A program made the position numbers and the translations under genes. The notes under the pieces were generated by a model. It ran no database searches. It saw nothing but the letters and a program-made list of their open reading frames with translations, and was not told where the DNA came from. Below, in pieces: positions 1 to 7,180 of a stretch of DNA of 64,000 bases. How positions within the stretch are numbered: position 1 is the stretch's first letter; each line of letters begins with the position of its first letter. The DNA is from Rhynchopus euleeides (lineage: Eukaryota > Euglenozoa > Diplonemea > Diplonemida > Diplonemidae): assembly GCA_963210315.1 (NCBI GenBank), contig OY723281.1:1674001-1738000 (forward strand), given 5' to 3'.

Positions 1-1
1 G

Positions 2-319
2 TCGTGCTCTTACGACAGGTCACTCAAGGTGTGGTGCACAACCTCCCTCAGCTGCCTGCGTACTGTGCGACTAGACAGCAATCCCTTCTCCGTTCCCTTC
101 TCAGTTGCTGTGTCACAGCCAGGTGATGTTGTTGCAGTGAGGTGCCTGACCACCACACTGTACCGCCTCAGCACAGGTGAGTATCTGGGGGAGGTGGACT
201 CAGAGAGTGACTCAAAGGGTTATGGTGTTGCCCTCAGCCTCTGCGGGAGGTGGGTCTTCACACCAACGAACAACAACACTTCAGTCACCGTGTGCGCTGT
301 GTCTTCCGTTTCACCCTGA
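2..319 (+). CDS. WD40-repeat protein, 3' end only
   Basis: Open frame from base 2 to the TGA at 317-319; the gene begins upstream of the window. It encodes the last two to three blades of a WD40 propeller (SCSYDRSLKVWCTTS..., then a YRLSTGEYLGEV blade and a SLCGRWVFTPTNN blade) and ends in TVCAVSSVSP. The same C-terminus is found in the WD40 genes at 52672, 54125 and 57560, so this is another paralogue of that cluster. Compared with them it has a small insert (SESDSKGYG) in the last blade. WD40 propellers are protein-interaction scaffolds; the partner is unknown. No N-terminal ubiquitin-like domain is visible because the gene is cut by the window edge. Confidence 0.85.
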   Translation, partial: SCSYDRSLKVWCTTSLSCLRTVRLDSNPFSVPFSVAVSQPGDVVAVRCLTTTLYRLSTGEYLGEVDSESDSKGYGVALSLCGRWVFTPTNNNTSVTVCAVSSVSP

Positions 320-574
320 GTGCAGTGTCTCGGAACCTGCCCCCTGCCTTGAGTGCTTGCCGTTCTGCCGTGTACTACGTGTTCTGCCTGTTGTGCCGTC
401 AATGTTTTTATTTTGTAGCCTCATGCCAGGGGTTTTTCTAGGATTCAGATTTTTGAGCACATTTATGATGCGTAAAAGTGTAGGAGTGCTTCCGACGATC
501 CTGTTCCTTTTCTGTATGTCTAGCTATCTCGTGTTCACATGTGCTCCACACCCACATCAAAGCAGCAGGCTCTC

Positions 575-640
575 GGGTGGTGGAAGCGTCAACGCATCAT
601 TAAGGAAGAAGGAAGCACGGTTGCTACGCTTTTTGTGTCA
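575..640 (+). repeat. Remnant of a YR-retrotransposon B repeat
   Basis: GTGGAAGCGTCAACGCA followed by a purine-rich stretch and ending GCTACGCTTTTTG has the layout of the B repeats of families 1 and 2 (core, purine-rich body, end in TTT). The body sequence matches none of the four families in this window, so it probably marks a fifth family or an old solo copy. Confidence 0.45.
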
Positions 641-800
641 AACGCACCGTGCTCACGGAAGGCGTTCAGAACTAAAAAGGTTGCAGTGGGAGCAATGTTT
701 TGTTCACCTACACTCCACGCCCCAACGTGCAGGTGACCAGAAGGTTGCACAAACAAAACAAAAGAAACCCGGCAATCCTTTTTTCGAAACGGGGGGGGTC
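640..800 (+). repeat. Dispersed repeat, inverted copy at 51535-51670
   Basis: The stretch with CACGGAAGGCGTTCAGA, GTTTTGTTCACC, CACGCCCCAACGTGCAGG and TTGCACAAACAAAACAAAAG reappears in reverse complement at 51535-51670, and its end again near 51335-51380. It is non-coding. The terminal block TTGCACAAACAAAACAAAA also occurs near 20742. Confidence 0.6.
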
Positions 801-1520
801 AGTCGTTTTTTTTGTGCAACCAACACAATCCCTGCAGGGGATAGGTGTTGAGGGAAATGCTTCCTACCGTTTGCCATACGATCAGCGCCCTTCTCTCTCT
901 CCCTTCCTGTGCTCCGCCACCTTTCTGTACTTCAGACAGGTAGACACGTCCGAAGGACTCACACACAACTATGGGCTGTCACAGATTTTTTAAAAAAGAG
1001 AATGCAAAACCAGACAATAAAGTCGATCGGCCATGTCGTGCCAATTTAAAAGGCCTTGGGGAGCTCTCCCTCTGTTATCGCGCGCCACGCTGTGCGATGA
1101 CAAAAGGGGATCGTACCGGCACGAACATCTGGTCTGGTCTCCTGTTTTGTAAGTCTAGGGTTATTCATCGAACAACAAACGTGTGCCCGAAACTAAGTAG
1201 AAGCTGAACAGCCCGATGAGTCCTTTCGGCGTTTACCGTCAAAAATAGTGTGGAGAGGTGGTGGAAGCGGTCAACAAACCAGCAAGGTTCTTTTCCCTTC
1301 ATGTTTCCCTGTAGCAAGTGAGTGAAGCAAACGGAAAGGATAGTATTTCCTCGAAAATACTACTGACACACTTCAGGAATCTGTCACTTGCTTGCATTGC
1401 ACGCATCCACCGGAGCAAAGAAGATAGAGAAGAACAATGAGAAGCGTCGCTGCGCACCGAAATCCTTCCATGTGTCTGTCGCATTTCCTCTGACACACAG
1501 GTGTGTCTGGTACAAATTTT

Positions 1521-1654
1521 TTTTAAGCACACTCGTGTGAGCGGAAAGCGCCCCACCACAGCTGCAACCAAACGTGCTCTATACACTAACCCCACCCTTC
1601 ATCAGGCTCAGGGTGTGATCAGTTCAGGGTTTTGTGTGTAGAAGCGTCAACGCA
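1521..1654 (+). repeat. Family 1 repeat A1
   Basis: 134-bp left repeat starting TTTTAAGCACACTCGTGTG and ending AGAAGCGTCAACGCA. It matches A2 (5967-6100), the A1 of copy 2 (50253-50386, reverse strand) and the solo repeat at 31728-31921. The 5' end carries the inverted pair CACAC/GTGTG followed by GGAAAGCGCCCC. Confidence 0.9.
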
Positions 1655-1714
1655 TCAAACTATCAAGCAGGCGAGAGAATCAAGAGGGGAGCAAGAGTGA
1701 CAGAAGCGGACAGA

Positions 1715-1925
1715 GTCCGCCGAGCTGCGTGTATAGGAGAGGAACAGAACGGGCTGAGGGAGTACGCCGAGCTGCGTGTATAGGAGAGGAACAGAAACTA
1801 CGCCGAGCTGCGTGTATAGGAGAGAAACAGAAACTACGCCGAGCTGCGTGAATAGGAGAGGAACAGAAACTACGCCGAGCTGCGTGAATAGGAGAGGAAC
1901 AGTAACTACGCCGAGCTGCGTAACA
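1715..1925 (+). repeat. Tandem repeats in family 1 leader
   Basis: About five to six imperfect 36-bp units of the type CGCCGAGCTGCGTG-TATAGGAGAGGAACAG-AAACTA, ending just before the ATG of ORF1. Copy 2 has the same leader at 49903-50190 but with different unit lengths and variants (TACGCAGCTCGGCG separated by GTTACTGTCCCTCTCT on the other strand), so the array evolves quickly. Similar leaders made of unrelated units precede ORF1 in families 2 and 4 and follow A1 in family 3. Confidence 0.85.
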
Positions 1926-1931
1926 GAGAAG

Positions 1932-3002
1932 ATGGCCACTCTGGATTGGGACACCCTGAAGGTTCCCGACCCCGCCCACCCCGACAACGAGCCAGCAGAG
2001 CGTCGCCCCGAGTGCATATTCGAAACGTGCAATACTACACACACAGCCAGGACCGCATTCAGCTGCCACGACTGCGGTGGGACCACGGTCAGGACGTGCT
2101 TGAGAGAGCACATCCCGGCGCACGTCGTCCCCGAATGGCTCGAGGGCGCAGGGGACAGGGGCTGGGTGTGCCCCGAGTGCGCATGGGTCCGGCAGGCGGT
2201 CGACGAGGAGACCGCGGCGGACCTGGCAGCAGCGACGGGCGAGCTAGGCGAGGACGGGGAGTACAGCGAGGCGGACAGCCAGAGTGGCACGGGCCTCCAG
2301 CACAGGGACGCACACCACCCCGCCGACTCGAACACCGATCTCCGCGTGGCGAACTCGCTGGAGTACCTGCTGAAATTGACAGGCCGGCTGGAGAAGGAAC
2401 AGAAGGAGCTGAAGAAGACCGTGGAGACGCAGGCGAAGCAGATCGCCACCCTGCAGAAGGCGCTGCAGCGGACGGAGGCCGAGCTGCCCGCCGATTTCTC
2501 CGCCCACATCGTGTCGACCTGGGGATCGTCGATCGCCACTGTCCCCGGACGCAGGTTGGTGAAAGCTGAGGTATCCCGGGTTTTCCGACAGGCGGAGCTC
2601 AGCGATGCCCCGAGCTCACCAGACTGGCAACACCAGCTCATCCAGGCCTTCGACGCTCTGTTTCAGACAATGGGACTGATCCGCGACGACGATGATCCGG
2701 ATCGCTTTACCGAGGCCCTCCACAAGACAATCGTCGTTATGAACTCGCACTTTCTCCTGAAGGGGCGCGCGGGCGCCCGCCTCTACCTGGCAAAGGCGAA
2801 TATTATGGACCCAGCGAAGTACGATGCGGTGACACACGGGCGCCTACTCCGGGAGGGGCGGGCCACGCAGGACGACACACAGGAGAGGCGGGCCGCGTTT
2901 CAGGAGCGGTTCCTGCAGGAGCGTAACACGCAGGACCGCCCCGCGCCCTACTCGGGAAAGGGCCATCACAAAGGACGGGGGGGGAAAGGCAAGCGACAGT
3001 GA
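1932..3002 (+). CDS. ORF1, Gag-like protein with N-terminal zinc-binding domain
   Basis: 356 residues; ATG chosen because it follows the leader array directly and both family 1 copies use it. Residues 28-83 form a Cys/His-rich domain: C28, C33, H37, C45, C48, C56, H60, then W78-V-C80-P-E-C83, resembling a PHD/RING-like zinc fold. An acidic stretch follows (about 90-125), then a predicted coiled coil (about 135-185, rich in EKEQKELKKTVETQ-type heptads), a helical region, and a basic Gly/Lys-rich tail ending KGRGGKGKRQ that could bind nucleic acid. By position it should be the structural/RNA-binding protein of the element. The stop is TGA followed by CTC and the recombinase frame continues in phase, so a readthrough fusion is plausible. 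Related ORF1s: 48818-49888, 35086-35790 and 26300-26851. Confidence 0.85.
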   Translation: MATLDWDTLKVPDPAHPDNEPAERRPECIFETCNTTHTARTAFSCHDCGGTTVRTCLREHIPAHVVPEWLEGAGDRGWVCPECAWVRQAVDEETAADLAAATGELGEDGEYSEADSQSGTGLQHRDAHHPADSNTDLRVANSLEYLLKLTGRLEKEQKELKKTVETQAKQIATLQKALQRTEAELPADFSAHIVSTWGSSIATVPGRRLVKAEVSRVFRQAELSDAPSSPDWQHQLIQAFDALFQTMGLIRDDDDPDRFTEALHKTIVVMNSHFLLKGRAGARLYLAKANIMDPAKYDAVTHGRLLREGRATQDDTQERRAAFQERFLQERNTQDRPAPYSGKGHHKGRGGKGKRQ

Positions 3003-3005
3003 CTC
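2999..3005 (+). promoter_or_regulatory. Candidate UGA readthrough site between ORF1 and YR
   Basis: ORF1 ends CAG-TGA-CTC and the same frame stays open from 3003 into the recombinase, with no ATG at the start of YR. Copy 2 keeps the stop, the frame and a near-identical context (CAG-TGA-CTT). Family 2 has CAA-TGA-CTC with its YR in the same frame (35788-35793). UGA followed by C is known to be a leaky termination context. That readthrough occurs is inference. Confidence 0.5.
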
Positions 3006-3059
3006 CCCGACACCAGCAGGGGACGCCCGCGGGCCACGACCCTCCCCCCCGCCGCGGTA

Positions 3060-4022
3060 GTGTATGTGAAGGCAGTACCATCTGCCCCCCCGTCAACAAG
3101 AGGACGCCCCCGCAAGACCGAGACGAGCGTGACCCCGGAGGAAGCAACCACCATTCGCCAGGAACTGCAACACACCCTGGCCCAAGCCCTCGCACCCACA
3201 TACTGGGGGGCCCTCCGCCGCACATACGACAGGTACTCGCAGTTCCGGGAAGGGTGGATGAAAGCGGAGAGGCGAACACTGCCACACGACGAAGGGGCGG
3301 TGCTGTGGGTCACGAAGCAACGGAAGGACGGGCTATCAGTGCAGTCCGCCCTCCAGTACCTCAACAACCTTGCAGCAGCACTCAGACGCTTCGCAGCGTT
3401 CCCCCTCGACGGAAAACAAATTGTGGCGGACTACAGGCGGGCGCTGAAACGGGGAGGAGCACTACGACCACTGAAGCAAGCAGAACCAGCAACAGCCCAC
3501 AACATCCGGGAGGCGCTAGCGAAGGAGCCACGTCCCCTCGTGAAACTGCTGCTCGGCATCATGTGGGGGGGTGCGGCAAGGGCCTCGGACGCACTGCGCT
3601 TGGATGTGAAGGACGTCACAGCGGAAAAGCGCAGCGAGCCGATATACGTGCGCTGGACCCAGTCGAAGGCGGACCCCTTCCACATGGGTCACATCACAGG
3701 GATCTCCCTGCCGAAGGACCTACACCGTATCCTCCGACACCGCCTCCGCAGGGCGCGCAGAGCAGGAGAGACGAGACTGTTCCCGGCGGACGTCACCTAC
3801 CGGACCGTGGTAAAAGCCGTCAAGCGGGCACGGAGGGGGCTCACGGCACACTCTCTGCGGAGGGGGGCACTCACACAGCTTGCGCGAAAGAACGTTCCAC
3901 TGGAGGAGGTGCGCCTCCTCTCGAGACACGTGACGGTCGACGGTGTGATGCGTTACGTATCAGCGGCGGAAAACGCACACGCGCGCGAGACAGCACAGGT
4001 GTCGGCGAAGATCGAGTGGTGA
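3060..4022 (+). CDS. Tyrosine recombinase of family 1
   Basis: About 320 residues from the GTG at 3060; the frame is open back to the ORF1 stop, so translation probably begins by readthrough and not at a YR start codon. It would join a circular element copy to the chromosome by DNA strand exchange. The N-terminal SAM-like core-binding part is about residues 25-120 (YWGALRRTYDRY, LSVQSALQYLNNLAAALRRF). The catalytic part has the first Arg in GGAARASDALRLD, a Lys in RWTQSKADP, the box HSLRRGALTQLA (H-x-x-R), a second His in LLSRHVTVD and the nucleophile Tyr in VMRYVSAA. All six expected positions are filled, so the enzyme looks active. RT overlaps its 3' end in the -1 frame. Paralogues: 47798-48763 and the broken copy at 35791-36788. 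Confidence 0.9.
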   Translation: MYVKAVPSAPPSTRGRPRKTETSVTPEEATTIRQELQHTLAQALAPTYWGALRRTYDRYSQFREGWMKAERRTLPHDEGAVLWVTKQRKDGLSVQSALQYLNNLAAALRRFAAFPLDGKQIVADYRRALKRGGALRPLKQAEPATAHNIREALAKEPRPLVKLLLGIMWGGAARASDALRLDVKDVTAEKRSEPIYVRWTQSKADPFHMGHITGISLPKDLHRILRHRLRRARRAGETRLFPADVTYRTVVKAVKRARRGLTAHSLRRGALTQLARKNVPLEEVRLLSRHVTVDGVMRYVSAAENAHARETAQVSAKIEW

Positions 4023-5857
4023 AGAAAAAACGACAGCAAGGGGGGACGACGCGCACACAGCCAAAACCCCTGACAGCAACCCACTTCCCGGGGACCACGA
4101 GGCTGTTCGCAGCGCGCCGCTACTACGAAGATGCCACATCCGACGAAGCCGCGTCCGACCCACCACCCAGTGATGAGGAAGCGTGGAGCGAGGTGGATAG
4201 CGCAGAGTCGTACGGTCCGGGTGTCGAGGACCTCTACGGGGAGGACTTGGGTGTGTGCACGGGGGGGAAGGTGATACGGCCAGCCAACGCGAAGACGGAG
4301 CTGTCGGAGGAAGAGGACTACATCGCGGAGATCTGCACCTCGCGCCTCAATCTCAAGGAACTGCGACGGTTGGACAGCGAGGGTGAACTGACGGGGGTCT
4401 TGGACCTCATCACCAAGCCAGCCGCTTTCGCTGACGCACTGCTTCCCGAGGCCCGCCAAGAACTACGTAAAACGGGGAGGAAGGTATCACGCCACATGTT
4501 GCACCACCTGGACACCTTGGTTGAGTATGGCGTCCTGACGGAGGCGGATGCACACCCGTACCTCACGCTGCCAGCGTTCACCGTGTCCAAGAAGTCTGGG
4601 GGCCAACGTTTCATCGTCGACGCAAGGCGGCTAAATGCACTGATGACACGCCCACCGGACATGCGTTTGCAGGACATCACGGAGGTGACACAGCGAGTGG
4701 CCGCGGCGAGCTGGGTGGTGATGGCAGATGCACGCAGCTGGTTCTACCAGTTCCCCGTACACAAGGAGATCCAACGCTATTTCGAAGTGCGCCTAGGCGG
4801 GGAGAGAAAGACATTCGTGAAGACCTTCCTGACTGTCATGTGCATGGGGTGGTCACATTCCCCGGCAATCGCGAACCGCAGCGCACGCGTGCTGCTCCCG
4901 CCAGAGCACGGAATAGTCTGGATTGACAACTTCATCGCTGTCGGAGACTCCCTACCAGAGGCACAGGCGAGGTACGCCGACTTCATCAGCCGCTGCGAGA
5001 AGGTGGGGGCCGCCCTGAACTTCGACGACACACAACACGGCGTGCCGCTGCAGGACTTCACAGTGTTCGGGATCCACTTCGACCTGACGCGACACCGTTT
5101 CCACATGGACACAGCCTGGGTGCAAAAAGTCCTCGGACGGGAAGAGTACAAGGAAGTCGTCAACGGCCACACGACACCACGCAGGGCGTTCAGAGTATTC
5201 GGGTCTTTCGTCTGGCAGTCGTATGTGATGCGGACACCGATGTGTTACATGCCAGCCGTGTTGTCCTTCGTGCGGCGCATCGCGAAGCAGACGCACTCAA
5301 ACAACGCCCGATGGGACTCCAGGGTCGCAGTACCTCCGTCGGTGCAGGCGGAGACACTGGCGCGGGCACGCCTCATCGAGGACAACGAGTGGTATACGCC
5401 GCAGAACCCGCCACCGACCATTGAGCTCTGGACAGACGCGTCATCCACGGCGTGGGCGGCGGTGCTCGTGCTGCCGGGAGGGGAGTCAGTGTCCCAAGGG
5501 GCGTTCGAAGGGAGCGACGCGGACACGAACATCTTCCTGAAGGAAGCGTATGCAGTGTGGCAGGGGGTGCGCATGATGCAGCGTGTGAGGGAGGCAAGCG
5601 TAACCTGCCACATAGACAACCTCGGCCTGGTGTTCGCGCTCCGGAAGGGCCACTGCGCCAACTACCGAGGCAACCTCCTGCTGCAGGAGATATACACAAC
5701 AGCGCGCCGCCAGCAGATACGACTTATTCCACACTGGGTTGCGACCCACGACCAACGCGCAGACGCGTACACGCGAGGGACGCAGGCCACACACCCCGTG
5801 GAGTTGCCACCAGTGTCGATGCCACCTACACTTTTACCAGCGCGCCCGCCTCGTTGA
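4016..5857 (+). CDS. Reverse transcriptase-RNase H of family 1
   Basis: The frame is -1 relative to YR and is open from 2999 to 5857; the RT-like part starts around the YR stop (TGGTGA). After a basic/acidic linker come RT motifs: AFTVSKKSGGQRFIVDAR (finger), WVVMADARSWFYQFPV (motif A Asp), TVMCMGWSHSPAIANR (motif B) and IVWIDNFIAV where YxDD is expected. The second Asp is therefore Asn; family 2 has the same change. RNase H follows with IELWTDASSTAWAA, FLKEAYAVWQGV, CHIDNLGLVF and HDQRADAYTRG, giving a full D-E-D-D set. No ATG lies at the RT start; expression may need frameshifting or reinitiation. B1 begins 38 bp after the stop. Confidence 0.87.
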   Translation: MVKKKRQQGGTTRTQPKPLTATHFPGTTRLFAARRYYEDATSDEAASDPPPSDEEAWSEVDSAESYGPGVEDLYGEDLGVCTGGKVIRPANAKTELSEEEDYIAEICTSRLNLKELRRLDSEGELTGVLDLITKPAAFADALLPEARQELRKTGRKVSRHMLHHLDTLVEYGVLTEADAHPYLTLPAFTVSKKSGGQRFIVDARRLNALMTRPPDMRLQDITEVTQRVAAASWVVMADARSWFYQFPVHKEIQRYFEVRLGGERKTFVKTFLTVMCMGWSHSPAIANRSARVLLPPEHGIVWIDNFIAVGDSLPEAQARYADFISRCEKVGAALNFDDTQHGVPLQDFTVFGIHFDLTRHRFHMDTAWVQKVLGREEYKEVVNGHTTPRRAFRVFGSFVWQSYVMRTPMCYMPAVLSFVRRIAKQTHSNNARWDSRVAVPPSVQAETLARARLIEDNEWYTPQNPPPTIELWTDASSTAWAAVLVLPGGESVSQGAFEGSDADTNIFLKEAYAVWQGVRMMQRVREASVTCHIDNLGLVFALRKGHCANYRGNLLLQEIYTTARRQQIRLIPHWVATHDQRADAYTRGTQATHPVELPPVSMPPTLLPARPPR

Positions 5858-5894
5858 GAACGAGACGGACACGTCCCTCCGGATGAGGGTCCTG

Positions 5895-6157
5895 GTGTAG
5901 AAGCGTCAACGCAACAAACAAAAGGAAATTCATCAGAGCGGTTGTAGCTGTGAAGTGATAGGGCGCTTTTTAAGCACACTCGTGTGAGCGGAAAGCGCCC
6001 CACCACAGCTGCAACCAAACGTGCTCTATACACTAACCCCACCCTTCATCAGGCTCAGGGTGTGATCAGTTCAGGGTTTTGTGTGTAGAAGCGTCAACGC
6101 AACAAACAAAAGGAAATTCATCAGAGCGGTTGTAGCTGTGAAGTGATAGGGCGCTTT
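5895..6157 (+). repeat. Family 1 B1-A2-B2 terminal block
   Basis: B1 (5895-5967) and B2 (6085-6157) are copies of GTAGAAGCGTCAACGCA plus AACAAACAAAAGGAAATT... ending GGGCGCTTT; A2 (5967-6100) matches A1. The B1-A2 junction holds an inverted repeat, GGGCGCTTT (5961-5969) and AAAGCGCCC (5992-6000), around a CACACTCGTGTG centre. Layout and centre resemble a recombinase site. Confidence 0.9.
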
Positions 6158-6288
6158 CACACACATCAAGAAGAAAGCTTGTCACAGTGAAAAAGATAGG
6201 CAGCGCTTTGGGTGACAAACACAATCTACCTTGCCTTGTTGCTATGACTGTGCGCACATTCACACCAACCTTCATCAGGCAAAACACG

Positions 6289-6401
6289 TGGGAGGCCTTC
6301 GCTCTGTGCCACTGTGTGTCAAACTGTGTCACTTTGCAGCCAGTGTTGTGAGGCGGCTCACCATTCCTCACTTCTCTGCATTTCTGAGCGAAGGCCCCCC
6401 G
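6289..6401. repeat. MITE-like repeat, GGCCTTCGCTC ends
   Basis: About 112 bp with inverted ends GGCCTTCGCTC (left) and GAGCGAAGGCC (right). The inside (TGTGTCAAACTGTGTCAC, GCAGCCAGTGTTGTGAGG, CGGCTCACC) recurs at 40733-40849 and, inverted, at 44827-44960. No ORF. Confidence 0.65.
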
Positions 6402-6877
6402 TGAGGTTTGTTCACCCGGGTTTGGCGCACAAACAAATGGCGGTTATTACGGCGGCGAAGGCGGGCTCCAGGCTGTTGCCCTAGCCCTGTGGCCGCTGAT
6501 ATTCTGAGACCTGCGCGTGGCGCACATTCCATCGGAGGAGAATCCGTGGACGCTTTCACTCGCCCCCCCAGAGCGAAGGTTCTGCGTTGTCACACGCCAT
6601 CACGCGCATATAAGGGGAGCGGATGCCGAGACGGGCGGGCGCACACGGAGCAGTGCAGCGCCGGCTGGCCCTACTGCCAAGCGCGCGACCCTTTCCCGTG
6701 AGACGACACGGTTTCCTCGGGGTCGCCAACAGCTTCGACACTCGAGATGACTACCGCCTGGGCGTGTAGTTCCGGGCGCGAGGGCGAATGTTCTGTATAA
6801 CGTAACGAGGGGGAAAAAGGGGGGGGGGGGGATATGTCATTTGTGTACCGGGTTTGGCGCACAAACAACGCCTTATC
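6402..6877. other. Intergenic, no gene recognised
   Basis: Contains two copies of a motif GGTTTGGCGCACAAACAA (6419 and 6851); the longer form, continuing to CCTTATCTTTT, is inverted at about 16390-16432. Short overlapping open frames in all frames show no domain. Confidence 0.4.
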
Positions 6878-7180
6878 TTTTGCACATAACACACCTGTGT
6901 GGTACGGGAAATGCTACGAGGAACGCGATGGACTCGGGACTGCTGCTGGCCTCTCTTGCTATGGTTTACTTATGTTTCGTGCTCCACCTGCTCCACCTCA
7001 TTCTGCACTTCAGATGATCCACTTCACGTGGGTTACGGGGTTTGGGACAACGATGATATGTTGTGTCCGACGACAAGGTAAGGTAAGCTCATCGAGGTAC
7101 ACCAAACCGGAGTTGTCAAAGGTGGAAGCGTCCAATGCAACACTCACAGCATAGAGGCCAAGTGTTTCTCGTAGTATTTT
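6878..7180 (+). repeat. Solo A-B repeat of family 3
   Basis: Starts TTTGCACATAACACACC and runs through GGTACGGGAAATGCTACGAG, CTTCAGATGATCC and AAGGTAAGGTAAGC to GTTGTCAAAGGTGGAAGCG, then TCCAATGCAACACTC and ends CTCGTAGTATTTTT. It is an A repeat fused straight to B, lacking the spacer seen in A2 of the longer copies, as expected for a recombined solo end (the equivalent of a solo LTR). Full copies: 26866-31727, 32008-33903, 59302-64000. Confidence 0.85.

Larger units (their letters stand above)
320..1516. other. Intergenic, with repeat debris
   Basis: No convincing gene. It holds the 3' flank of the WD40 gene, a YR-element B-repeat remnant (about 575-640), a dispersed repeat (about 640-800) and, around 918-942, a motif TTCTGTACTTCAGACAGG that recurs near 25398 inside the family 4 A repeat. 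At 1255-1275 there is a decayed GTGGAAGCGGTCAAC core. The several short open frames overlap each other on both strands and show no domain. Confidence 0.5.
1517..6157 (+). mobile_element. Family 1 tyrosine-recombinase retrotransposon, copy 1
   Basis: Order of parts: A1 (1521-1654), tandem-repeat leader (1715-1925), zinc-domain ORF1 (1932-3002), tyrosine recombinase (3003/3060-4022), RT-RNase H (to 5857), then B1 (5895-5967), A2 (5967-6100) and B2 (6085-6157). A1-ORFs-B1-A2-B2 is the split direct repeat structure of the Ngaro/PAT group within DIRS-like elements, which integrate through a YR instead of a DDE integrase and leave no target-site duplication. A1 and A2 are both 134 bp and close to identical. 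All ORFs are open apart from the in-frame TGA between ORF1 and YR, so the copy looks recent and possibly autonomous. A second copy lies antisense at 45979-50390. Confidence 0.9.

Noticed and set aside
1655..2641. 328-codon antisense ORF across family 1 ORF1
   Set aside because: It mirrors the coding strand of a conserved zinc-domain protein; long antisense frames are expected in GC-rich genes. The same holds for 49179-49973.
1517..6157. LTR retrotransposon or retrovirus-like element
   Set aside because: No DDE integrase or protease; repeats are split A1...B1-A2-B2 and a tyrosine recombinase is present, which is the Ngaro/PAT arrangement.
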